Below, piece after piece: positions 9,199-16,640 of a stretch of 64,000 bases of DNA. The translations under genes and the position numbers were made by a program. Origin of the DNA: Cryobacterium shii (GTDB lineage Bacteria; Actinomycetota; Actinomycetes; Actinomycetales; Microbacteriaceae); the NCBI RefSeq assembly GCF_004402595.1, contig NZ_SOFY01000049.1, positions 57,570 to 121,569 of the forward strand. The letters run 5' to 3'. The first letter of the stretch is position 1. Every line of letters begins with the position of its first letter. A model generated the notes under the pieces. It did not search any database. It saw only the letters and a list, made by a program, of their open reading frames with translations, and was not told where the DNA came from.

Positions 9199-9294
9199 AA
9201 CGAATTCGACGGAGATTTTGCCCGAATGACCACGAAATCGGGCCCAAAGGGCACGAAAACACCCCTTCGCGGAAAAATCTCCGTCGAATTGGTT
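9199..9294. repeat. Dispersed palindromic element, copy 1 (96 bp)
   Basis: Inverted arms of 21 bases at 9199-9219 and 9274-9294 share the core AATTCGACGGAGATTTT. One base differs between the arms (AACG versus AACC outer end). The middle contains its own GGGCCCAAAGGGC palindrome and does not match the other two copies (30444-30528, 40061-40145). It lies between the start of the M23 gene and the end of hutH. No open reading frame of its own; REP/MITE-like or a regulatory RNA hairpin are possible. Confidence 0.85.
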
Positions 9295-9313
9295 CAGCGC
9301 CCTCGGGGGGGAT

Positions 9314-10864
9314 CTAGGCGAGGGGGCCCGTCACGGAGGCAGCGGCATCCCGCACCGCGCCCGTCGCGACCAGGGCGACGACGGCCTCGATCTCGGGGGA
9401 GAGGAACCGGTCGTGACCCGGGCCGTCGGCCACGGTGCGCACCAGGCCCCGCACCGCACCGGTGGCGGGCCCGGGAACGAGCGGCGAACGCAGGTCGAGC
9501 GAGCGCGCGGCGGTCATGATCTCGATCGCCAGCACCCGGCCGAGGCCGTCGATCGAATGCCGCAGCTTGCGGGCCGCCGCCCAGCCCATCGACACGTGGT
9601 CCTCCTGCATCGCCGACGAGGGGATCGAGTCGACGGATGCCGGCGCCGCCAGCCGCTTGAGCTCCGACACGATCCCGGCGGCCGTGTACTGCGCGATCAT
9701 CAGGCCCGAGTCGACGCCGACCTCGTGCGCCAGGAACGGAGGCAGTCCCTTGTTGCGGGAGGCATCGAGGTGCCGGTCGGTGCGCCGCTCGCTCATGCTC
9801 GCGACATCCGCCGCAGCGATGGCGAGGAAGTCGAGCACGTAGCCGACGGGGGCGCCGTGGAAGTTGCCGTTGGACTGCACCCGGCCGTCCAGCGTGACGA
9901 CGGGGTTGTCCACGGCGCTGGCCAGTTCGCGGCCGGCGATCAGGGCGGCGTGGTCCAGGGTGTCCCGGGCGGCGCCGTGCACCTGCGGGGCGCAGCGCAG
10001 CGAGTACGCGTCCTGCACCGTGGGATCGTCCGGGCCGGCGTGGCTCTGCAGCAGCGGGGAACCGGCCAGCAGGACCCGCAGGTTGGCCGCGCTGACCGCC
10101 TGGCCGAGCTGGGGCCGCAGGGCCTGCAGATCGGCGGCGAAGGTGGCATCCGTGCCGAGGAGGGCCTCGACGCTCATCGCCGCGGCGATGTCGGCGGTCG
10201 TGAGCAGGCGGGAGAGGTCGGCGAGGGCGAGCACCAGCATCCCGAGCATGCCGTCGGTGCCGTTGATCAGGGCGAGGCCCTCCTTTTCGGCCAGCACGAC
10301 CGGGCTGATCCCGGCGGCGGCCAGGGCCTCGGCGCCGCCCCGCAGGGTGCCGCTCGCATCGCGCACCCGGCCTTCGCCCATCAGGGTGAGCGCGCAGTGT
10401 GCGAGCGGGGCGAGGTCACCGGAGCAGCCGAGCGAACCGTATTCGTGCACGACCGGGGTGATGCCCGCGTTGAGCAGCGCCGCGTAGGTCTCGGCGACGA
10501 CCGGTCGCACGCCGGTGCGTCCGGTCATCAGGGTCGAGAGCCGCAGTAGCATCAGCGCGCGCACCACCTCCCGCTCGACCTCGGGGCCGCTGCCGGCCGC
10601 GTGCGAGCGCACCAGGCTGGCCTGCAGCTGGGCGCGGCGGTCGCTCTCGATGTAGGTCGTCGCGAGCGCGCCGAAGCCGGTCGAGATCCCGTAGTGCGGG
10701 CTCGTGTCGCTGGCCAGGCCCTCGATGATGCGGCGGGTCGCGGCGACGCCGTCGAGTGCTGCCGGCGCCAGCACGACGCGGGCGTCCTGGCGTGCCACGG
10801 CGATGACGTCGGTGAAGTCGATCGGGCCGGTGCCCACGGTGACGGATGCGGTGGCGAGGTTCAT
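9314..10864 (-). CDS. hutH: Histidine ammonia-lyase
   Basis: A 516-residue MIO-dependent lyase that deaminates histidine to urocanate (first step of the hut pathway). The MIO loop is GSLGCSGDLAPLAH at residues 143-156, so the tripeptide is Cys147-Ser148-Gly149 rather than the usual Ala-Ser-Gly. Other landmarks are YGISTGFG near residue 58 and QEDHVSMG. The ATG at 10864 gives the normal N-terminus; an in-frame extension upstream overlaps the divergent iclR gene and is rejected. It is separated from the hutU operon by about 3 kb and is divergent from its own IclR gene. Confidence 0.95.
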   Translation of the reverse strand: MNLATASVTVGTGPIDFTDVIAVARQDARVVLAPAALDGVAATRRIIEGLASDTSPHYGISTGFGALATTYIESDRRAQLQASLVRSHAAGSGPEVEREVVRALMLLRLSTLMTGRTGVRPVVAETYAALLNAGITPVVHEYGSLGCSGDLAPLAHCALTLMGEGRVRDASGTLRGGAEALAAAGISPVVLAEKEGLALINGTDGMLGMLVLALADLSRLLTTADIAAAMSVEALLGTDATFAADLQALRPQLGQAVSAANLRVLLAGSPLLQSHAGPDDPTVQDAYSLRCAPQVHGAARDTLDHAALIAGRELASAVDNPVVTLDGRVQSNGNFHGAPVGYVLDFLAIAAADVASMSERRTDRHLDASRNKGLPPFLAHEVGVDSGLMIAQYTAAGIVSELKRLAAPASVDSIPSSAMQEDHVSMGWAAARKLRHSIDGLGRVLAIEIMTAARSLDLRSPLVPGPATGAVRGLVRTVADGPGHDRFLSPEIEAVVALVATGAVRDAAASVTGPLA

Positions 10865-10917
10865 ACTCCGATTCGACACCAGCCCGGCCGCCGGCACCAC
10901 GGGTTTACACTCGGATG

Positions 10918-10935
10918 TGTCCGGTATCCCGGACA
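10918..10935. promoter_or_regulatory. Candidate IclR operator (perfect 18-bp palindrome)
   Basis: TGTCCGG (10918-10924) and CCGGACA (10929-10935) are exact inverted copies separated by TATC. The site lies 54 bases upstream of hutH and 23 bases upstream of the divergent iclR gene, where an autoregulator controlling both would bind. I see no close copy upstream of hutU. Binding by this IclR protein is inference. Confidence 0.5.
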
Positions 10936-10958
10936 GTTGACGAGGGCGGATGTGACTC

Positions 10959-11735
10959 ATGAACAGGGCGAAGGTTCCGGCGGCGGATGGCGCGCTGCGC
11001 ATCCTCTCGCATCTGGCGATGCAGCGCGGGCCGGTGCCGGCCTCCGCCATCGCCACGGCCCTGGGCCTGCCGCGGTCGAGCGTCTACGACCTGCTGGCGG
11101 CGCTCGCCGACCAGGGTTTCGTCGTGCACCTGCCCGAGGAACGGCGCTACGGGCTCGGGGTGGCGGCGTTCGAGCTGAGCTCCGGCTTCGCGCGCCAGCA
11201 GCCGCTGTCGCACCTCGGTCGCCCGCTGATCGCGCAGCTCGTCGACCGGCTCGGCGAGAGCGCCCACCTCGTGGTGCTGCATGGCCGCGACGTGATCTAC
11301 CTGATCGAGGAGCGCGCGCCGCGCCGGCCGTCGCTGGTGACGGATGTCGGCGTGCGCCTGCCGAGCCACCTCACCGCGAGCGGGCGCGCCCTCCTCGCGG
11401 CGCTGCCGGCCGCCCAGTTGCGGGCGCTGTACCCCAATGCGGCGGCGTTCGCGTCCCGCGACGGGCAGGGCCCGCGCACCTCCGGTGAGCTGCGGCGGCT
11501 GCTCGAGCGGGTGCGGGCCGACGGGTTCGCGCAGGAGGACGGCGAGATCACGGCGGGGATGGCATCCGTCGCCGTGGCCGTGCGGGACCACGCGGGCTGG
11601 CCGGCCGCGGGCATCGCGCTCACGTTCCCGCGGGAGCGCATCGCGCCGTCCGAGTGGCCGGGGCTCGCCGCCGAGCTGGCGGGCACGGCGGCGGAACTCT
11701 CCCGGCGCATCCGCGGCCGGCACCCCGGCGCCTGA
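10959..11735 (+). CDS. IclR-family transcriptional regulator next to hutH
   Basis: A 258-residue IclR protein divergent from hutH. The N-terminal winged helix (about residues 8-72) contains ASAIATALGLPRSSVYDLLAAL as recognition region. The effector domain contains SHLTASGRALLAALP and EITAGMASVAVAV, both typical of the IclR ligand pocket. It shares 94 bases of promoter DNA with hutH, including a perfect palindrome, so control of hutH (activation or repression) is the simplest inference. Its stop is 29 bases before the 16-bp tandem array. Confidence 0.9.
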   Translation: MNRAKVPAADGALRILSHLAMQRGPVPASAIATALGLPRSSVYDLLAALADQGFVVHLPEERRYGLGVAAFELSSGFARQQPLSHLGRPLIAQLVDRLGESAHLVVLHGRDVIYLIEERAPRRPSLVTDVGVRLPSHLTASGRALLAALPAAQLRALYPNAAAFASRDGQGPRTSGELRRLLERVRADGFAQEDGEITAGMASVAVAVRDHAGWPAAGIALTFPRERIAPSEWPGLAAELAGTAAELSRRIRGRHPGA

Positions 11736-11764
11736 TCGGCCTGCGTACCGACAGCGGCCTGCGC

Positions 11765-12470
11765 ACCAATAGCCCTGCGGACCAATAGCCCTGCGGACCA
11801 ATAGCCCTGCGGACCAATAGCCCTGCGGACCAATAGCCCTGCGGACCAATAGCCCTGCGGACCAATAGCCCTGCGGACCAATAGCCCTGCGGACCAATAG
11901 CCCTGCGGACCAATAGCCCTGCGGACCAATAGCCCTGCGGACCAATAGCCCTGCGGACCAATAGCCCTGCGGACCAATAGCCCTGCGGACCAATAGCCCT
12001 GCGGACCAATAGCCCTGCGGACCAATAGCCCTGCGGACCAATAGCCCTGCGGACCAATAGCCCTGCGGACCAATAGCCCTGCGGACCAATAGCCCTGCGG
12101 ACCAATAGCCCTGCGGACCAATAGCCCTGCGGACCAATAGCCCTGCGGACCAATAGCCCTGCGGACCAATAGCCCTGCGGACCAATAGCCCTGCGGACCA
12201 ATAGCCCTGCGGACCAATAGCCCTGCGGACCAATAGCCCTGCGGACCAATAGCCCTGCGGACCAATAGCCCTGCGGACCAATAGCCCTGCGGACCAATAG
12301 CCCTGCGGACCAATAGCCCTGCGGACCAATAGCCCTGCGGACCAATAGCCCTGCGGACCAATAGCCCTGCGGACCAATAGCCCTGCGGACCAATAGCCCT
12401 GCGGACCAATAGCCCTGCGGACCAATAGCCCTGCGGACCAATAGCCGCCCGCGCACCAATAGCATTGAGC
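11765..12470. repeat. Minisatellite: 42 perfect copies of a 16-bp unit plus two degenerate copies
   Basis: The unit ACCAATAGCCCTGCGG is repeated without a single change from 11765 to 12436 (672 bp, 42 copies). It ends in two degenerate copies (12437-12454 and 12455-12470, ending GCATTGAGC). Units are directly abutting, with no spacers. Because 16 is not a multiple of 3, all three frames of the minus strand stay open and read a WSAGLLVRRAIGPQGY repeat; these are artefacts. The array fills the whole intergenic space between iclR and azlC and reaches within two bases of the azlC start codon, so the azlC ribosome-binding region lies in the last degenerate unit. Perfect identity suggests recent expansion or homogenisation. 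Confidence 0.97.
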
Positions 12471-12471
12471 G

Positions 12472-13242
12472 GTGCCGACCACTCTCCGCCAGTCCCCCGG
12501 GGCCAGGGTCGGTTTGTCGATCGCGGTGGCGACCGGACTCTACGGCATCTCGTTCGGTGCCCTGTCCGTGGCGTCCGGACTCACGCTCTGGCAGACGTCG
12601 GCGCTGAGCCTGTTGCTCTTCTCCGGGGGTTCCCAGTTCGCGTTCATCGGTGTGATCGCGGGCGCCGGCACCCCCGTGGCCGCCGCCGGAGCGGCCGCCC
12701 TGCTTGGCATCCGGAACGCGGTCTACGGCATGCAGCTGAACGCGCTGCTGCACCCCCGCGGCTGGCGCCGCCTGGCCGCCGCCCACGTCACCATCGACGA
12801 ATCGCTCGCCACGAGCACCGGGCAGTCCGACCCGGTCGAGCAGAAGCGCGGATTCTGGGTGGCCGGAGTCGGCATCTTCGTGTTGTGGAACGCGTTCACA
12901 CTGGTCGGGGCGCTCGCCGGCGACGCGCTCGGAGACCCGAAGCAGTGGGGACTCGACGGCGCCGCGGTGGCCGCGTTCCTCGGGTTGCTCTGGCCCCGGC
13001 TCCGGTCGCGGGAGGCCGGCGCGATCGCGGTGGTCTGCGCGCTGGCGACCGTGCTCGCCGTGCCGGTCGTGCCGCCGGGCGTGCCCATCCTCGTGGCGGC
13101 CGTCGTCGCCGGCGCCATCGGCTGGTTCGGCTTCCGGCGCGGTCCGGAGGGTGAGGGGCTGGAGCCCGACATCGACCCGTATCCCGCTCCCCGCCCCCAG
13201 ACTGACCGGCCGGGCGAGCCCGGGACGGGAGCCGTTTCGTGA
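12472..13242 (+). CDS. azlC: AzlC-family branched-chain amino acid exporter, large subunit
   Basis: A 256-residue polytopic membrane protein with the AzlC pattern: GISFGALSVASGLTLWQTSALSLLLFSGGSQ near the start and GIRNAVYGMQLN near residue 85. Partner of AzlD in exporting branched-chain amino acids or analogues. The GTG start is two bases after the 16-bp array and has only a weak GAGCG-like ribosome site, so translation may be poor or depend on the array RNA. The C-terminal tail (EGLEPDIDPYPAPRPQ) is hydrophilic. Overlaps azlD as GTGA. Confidence 0.88.
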   Translation: MPTTLRQSPGARVGLSIAVATGLYGISFGALSVASGLTLWQTSALSLLLFSGGSQFAFIGVIAGAGTPVAAAGAAALLGIRNAVYGMQLNALLHPRGWRRLAAAHVTIDESLATSTGQSDPVEQKRGFWVAGVGIFVLWNAFTLVGALAGDALGDPKQWGLDGAAVAAFLGLLWPRLRSREAGAIAVVCALATVLAVPVVPPGVPILVAAVVAGAIGWFGFRRGPEGEGLEPDIDPYPAPRPQTDRPGEPGTGAVS

Positions 13243-13550
13243 CCCTGTGGCTCTGGATCCTGGTCGCCTGCGCGGTGGGTTTCCTCACGAAACTGCTCGG
13301 TTATCTCGTGCCGCGCCGGTGGCTCACGAATCCCCGGGTCGCCCGCGTGGCCGGCACCCTGACGATCGGCCTGCTGGCGTCCCTGACGGTCGCGAACACG
13401 GTCGCGACCGGCCAGGAACTCGTGCTCGACGCCCGGATCGGGGCCCTCGCGGCCGCGGCCGTCGCCCTCTGGCTGCGGGCGCCGTTCCTGGTGGTGGTGG
13501 TCGTGGGCGCGGCCGCGGCAGCCGGCCTGCGCCTCCTCGGCTGGAGCTAG
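13239..13550 (+). CDS. azlD: AzlD-family transporter small subunit
   Basis: A 103-residue hydrophobic protein with three or four membrane segments, starting with GTG inside the azlC stop. The segment FLTKLLGYLVPRRWL near residue 15 and the following LTIGLLASLTVANTV helix match AzlD. It forms the two-component exporter with AzlC. The next gene is convergent 25 bases away, with no clear hairpin between them. Confidence 0.85.
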   Translation: MTLWLWILVACAVGFLTKLLGYLVPRRWLTNPRVARVAGTLTIGLLASLTVANTVATGQELVLDARIGALAAAAVALWLRAPFLVVVVVGAAAAAGLRLLGWS

Positions 13551-13575
13551 TCGCGCGGGGCCGGTCGCCCTGGAA

Positions 13576-14655
13576 CTAATCGTCCAGGGCCGCGTGCAGG
13601 AACGCCGAGACCTTCGCGCGCATGGCCTCGTCGAGGATGCCGATCGAGTGGTAGCTTCCCGGCACGGTCACCAGTTCGTGCGGGATTCCCTGGCTCTCGA
13701 GCGCGTCCGCGTACCCGGTGGACTGGCTCAGCGGGATGAACTCGTCCATTGACGCCCCGATGAAGACGGGCGGGTCGCTCGGGTCGAGCTTGTTGGCTAC
13801 GGACGCGGCCTCGGCGGCGGAGCAGTCGGTCGGCGCCGCACAGCCCAGGTAACGCTGCACGAGCCGCTGCAGCCCGAACGGGGCGCCGCCGGTCACGAGC
13901 CCCTGATAGCTGAGATCGACCGGTGCGGTCAGTTCGGCGACCGCGGCCACCCGCGACCCCTCGGTCAGCGGCCCGGAGCCCCGGGCACCGAGGAGGGCGG
14001 CAAGGTTGCCGCCCGCGGAACCGCCGAAGGCGCCGATCCGATCCGGGTCGATGCCGTAGCGCAGGGCGTGGTCGGGCTGGCGCATCCACTCCACGGCCAG
14101 GCCCAGGTCATCGATCGCGGCGGGGAACAGGGCATCCGGAACCAGGCGGTAATTCACCGAGTAGGCCACGAATCCCTCGCTCGCGAGCCAGGTGCAAACC
14201 GCCCGCCAGTCGCTGTTGCCCTTGTCCCCGTGGTTCCAGCTGCCGGCATGGACCGAGAGAACGGCGGGGCGCCGCGCAGACGCGGGGCCGGCCGCCGCCT
14301 CGGTCGCCGCCGCATCCGTGGCCGTCGGCGCCGGGGACGCCGTTGCCTCCGGTGCGGCCTCGGCGGGGGAACAGACGTCGAGGGTGAGCTGGGCGCCGTC
14401 CGCCCGGGTGCCGTACAGGACATCCGTGTCGACCGTCACGCCTTCGGGTGGGGCGATGGTCCGGATGCCGATGATCTCCGTCGTCACGAGTTCACTGTCG
14501 GCGGCGCCCGGCTCGTCCGGCGTCACGTCGTGCGGTGCGGGGCGGAGCCCGGCCAGCAGGGTCGTCGCGGTGAGTGCGACGGCCGCTGCGCCGAGGATCG
14601 CCGTGATGCGGACGCGGCGTGAACCGAATCGGGTGAGGCGGGGGCCGATGATCAC
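13576..14655 (-). CDS. Secreted or membrane-anchored alpha/beta-hydrolase (esterase)
   Basis: A 359-residue hydrolase of the BD-FAE/hormone-sensitive-lipase-like group. An N-terminal hydrophobic helix (about residues 17-36) acts as signal or anchor; an Ala/Thr/Pro-rich insert sits near 100-128. The oxyanion region is LSVHAGSWNHGDKG, and the nucleophile elbow is FGGSAGGNLAALLG. Catalytic Asp is likely in GASMDEFIP and His in SYHSIGI. Substrate unknown. It is transcribed away from azlCD and stands alone. Confidence 0.8.
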   Translation of the reverse strand: MIIGPRLTRFGSRRVRITAILGAAAVALTATTLLAGLRPAPHDVTPDEPGAADSELVTTEIIGIRTIAPPEGVTVDTDVLYGTRADGAQLTLDVCSPAEAAPEATASPAPTATDAAATEAAAGPASARRPAVLSVHAGSWNHGDKGNSDWRAVCTWLASEGFVAYSVNYRLVPDALFPAAIDDLGLAVEWMRQPDHALRYGIDPDRIGAFGGSAGGNLAALLGARGSGPLTEGSRVAAVAELTAPVDLSYQGLVTGGAPFGLQRLVQRYLGCAAPTDCSAAEAASVANKLDPSDPPVFIGASMDEFIPLSQSTGYADALESQGIPHELVTVPGSYHSIGILDEAMRAKVSAFLHAALDD

Positions 14656-14745
14656 GGATGCTCCGAGCTGCGGGTAGGTGTCTCGAGGATAGATCGTGCC
14701 CGGCCTCGCACCGAATCCCGTTCCCGGGTCGGCTCCCGCGAACGC

Positions 14746-15906
14746 TCAGCGTGGCGGCGCGGCATCCGGGGTAGGCGCGGTCTCCTCCGCCTCCTCCGGC
14801 CGGAGGGCCGCGAGGATCCGGGTGATGCTGATCGAGATGGTCGACGCGACGGCCATGGACGTCGCCGGAGCCGAGGCCTTCCGTTCGTCCAGTTCCGTCA
14901 TCAAATTCTGGAGGGCGGCCTCTGCTTCTGTGAATGCGGCCGTCGCGCCCTCGTCCGGGTCCCAGTCCCGCAGCACCGCGGCCACGGCGTGCAGCGCGCG
15001 GCTCAGCGCCGGCCGCAGTTCGGGCCGCAGCTCGAGCTGCACCGGTGTGCCCCAGACCGCCCCGGTGAGCACCTCGGTCAGGTCGCGCACATGGAACGTG
15101 ACGGTCTCGAGCGCGGCCAGGTCGTCGTAGTCCGTGCGGAGATCCCGCCGGTGGAGGCGGGCGCGGGGGTTGCCCTTGCGGCTGTCGTCGGCGTGGCTCA
15201 CCGCCGCCCGCACGGCGCGGCCGACCGCCACGAGCTCCTGGCTGCGGGAGGCCCAACCGTCCTTTTCGGGTGGCCAGCTGTCGGCGAGCGCGTCGGCGAC
15301 CTCCGACAGGTGCTCGGCGAGGGTTCGACGGAAGAGGGCCAGCTGGTGACCGACGGCTTCGAAGGCGAGCGGCGGGAAGAAGAGCAGGTTCACGGCGAGG
15401 CCGACCAGGATTCCCAGCGTCATCTGCTCGAGGTAGCCGATGGAGTAGCCGTCGGCATTCGGCCCGCCGACGATCAGCACGAACAGGGCGGTGACCGGGA
15501 TGTACTCGCGGTTGGCGCCGAACCAGCCGGAGGCCGCGATGACGGCGCCCACGCCGACCGCGAGGGAGATGGTGAACACGTTGGGTTCGCTGAGAACGAT
15601 GACGGCCCCGGCGAGCAGGATTCCGACGGCCAGGCCGCCCAGGGTCTGCAGGGCGTTCCGCACGGAGCTCATCAGCGTCGGGTACATGCTCACGAGCGCA
15701 CCCAGAGGCGCGTAGTAGGGGTAGTCGTCGGCCACGCCGGGCAGGAGCGGCGCGATCGACCAGGCGATCGCGACGGCGACGGCGGCCTTGAGGGCCTGCA
15801 CGATCCGCGGGCTGGTGGCCGTCGTCCCCATCCAGAAGAACGACTTCCGTGCCATCGGGGCGCTGCCCGTTGCCGCCCGGGTCAGGGTGCCCCTTGCCCG
15901 CTTCAC
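14746..15906 (-). CDS. FUSC-family / aromatic acid exporter-like membrane protein
   Basis: A 386-residue protein with about six N-terminal membrane helices (residues 33-185, including YYAPLGALVSMYPT) and a long cytoplasmic C-terminal half with heptad-like segments. This is the plan of the FUSC/ArAE family, in which the YYA(P)LGA(L/I)V block is typical. The family includes efflux proteins for aromatic acids, but this substrate is unknown. Its start overlaps the GNAT gene stop (ATGA), so the two are co-transcribed. Confidence 0.75.
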   Translation of the reverse strand: MKRARGTLTRAATGSAPMARKSFFWMGTTATSPRIVQALKAAVAVAIAWSIAPLLPGVADDYPYYAPLGALVSMYPTLMSSVRNALQTLGGLAVGILLAGAVIVLSEPNVFTISLAVGVGAVIAASGWFGANREYIPVTALFVLIVGGPNADGYSIGYLEQMTLGILVGLAVNLLFFPPLAFEAVGHQLALFRRTLAEHLSEVADALADSWPPEKDGWASRSQELVAVGRAVRAAVSHADDSRKGNPRARLHRRDLRTDYDDLAALETVTFHVRDLTEVLTGAVWGTPVQLELRPELRPALSRALHAVAAVLRDWDPDEGATAAFTEAEAALQNLMTELDERKASAPATSMAVASTISISITRILAALRPEEAEETAPTPDAAPPR

Positions 15907-16373
15907 AGCGACCCCTCCGCCAGGGCCTTGGCGAAGCAGACGCTGAACTCCTCGCCGATGTACTGGCCGAACCGGGGAATCTCACGGTAACCGGCCGTGC
16001 GGTAGAACGCGAGCGCCGCGGCACTGTCCGGCCCCGTCTCCAGAACGATTTCACGGATGCCGCCGGCCAGCGCATCCGTTTCGATCCGGTCGAGCAGGCG
16101 GCCGGCGATGCCCTGGCCGCGGGCCTCCGGGTGCACGAACATGCGCTTGAGCTCCGCCGTCGCAGCGTCATCTGCGGCCACCAGGGCGGCAATGCCGAGG
16201 GCGCGGCCGTCGTCATCCCTGGCCGTGTAGAAACGCACGCCGGGCTGCTCGAGTTCGTCGGCGCTCAGCAGAAAGTTGCTTTCGGGCGGGTAGAGGGACT
16301 GGGCGAAGTCGGCGCTCAGCCGCAGCAGGGCGGCGATCTCGGCCGGACGCGGAGACTCGATGGCGATGGTCAT
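15903..16373 (-). CDS. GNAT-family N-acetyltransferase
   Basis: A 156-residue acetyltransferase. The acetyl-CoA-binding motif A is RMFVHPEARGQGIAGRLLDR (about residues 76-95), and the C-terminal motif is AALAFYRTAGYREI. Acceptor unknown. I chose MTIAIESP at 16373; an ATG two codons earlier (16379) is equally possible. Longer upstream in-frame residues look non-coding. Coupled to the FUSC-type gene by a 4-base overlap. Confidence 0.85.
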   Translation of the reverse strand: MTIAIESPRPAEIAALLRLSADFAQSLYPPESNFLLSADELEQPGVRFYTARDDDGRALGIAALVAADDAATAELKRMFVHPEARGQGIAGRLLDRIETDALAGGIREIVLETGPDSAAALAFYRTAGYREIPRFGQYIGEEFSVCFAKALAEGSL

Positions 16374-16640
16374 CAGCATCAAATAAGCGTAGACGCTGCA
16401 GACCGGCCGTGACATTTCGGCGTCAATCAGGTAACGTAGGCAGGTCGGCTCTTGACACCGTGTTTGTTTTTGTGTGCGCGGATGGGTTTGTAAGTCAGGA
16501 TGGGCCGGTTTCCCAGTAATCCGCTGGTGAAAAATCACTGTATGTGAACGGCCCCGGCCATAGACTGCCCGGGTTCTCAGGTTGCGTCGCGTGTGCGTCG
16601 TTGTTCTGCCATGTACTCAACACAACCCAGGAATGTCTCC
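16374..16640. other. Divergent intergenic region and long leader of the helicase gene
   Basis: About 270 bases without a credible gene between the GNAT gene (leftwards) and the DEAD-box helicase (rightwards). There is a TTGACA at 16452-16457 but no good -10 box at the usual distance, and a TAGACT hexamer just after 16560. The T-rich, uneven base composition and length would fit a regulated 5' leader of the kind found on cold-shock helicase mRNAs, but no defined structure could be confirmed by eye. Confidence 0.4.

Noticed and set aside
8526..9200. Gly/Val-rich plus-strand frame (VGAGVGMGVG-type)
   Set aside because: It is the complement of the Pro/Thr-rich segment of the M23 peptidase, which has a signal peptide and catalytic domain.
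11765..12436. Possible CRISPR array
   Set aside because: Units are 16 bp and directly abutting with no spacers, and no cas genes are nearby.
10905..12786. Three long overlapping minus-strand reading frames with WSAGLLVRRAIGPQGY repeats
   Set aside because: They arise because the 16-bp unit has no minus-strand stop in any frame; all three frames read the same peptide, and they run antisense into iclR or azlC. No ribosome site or domain.
16452..16480. TTGACA-based promoter for the helicase gene
   Set aside because: No acceptable -10 hexamer lies 16-18 bases downstream.
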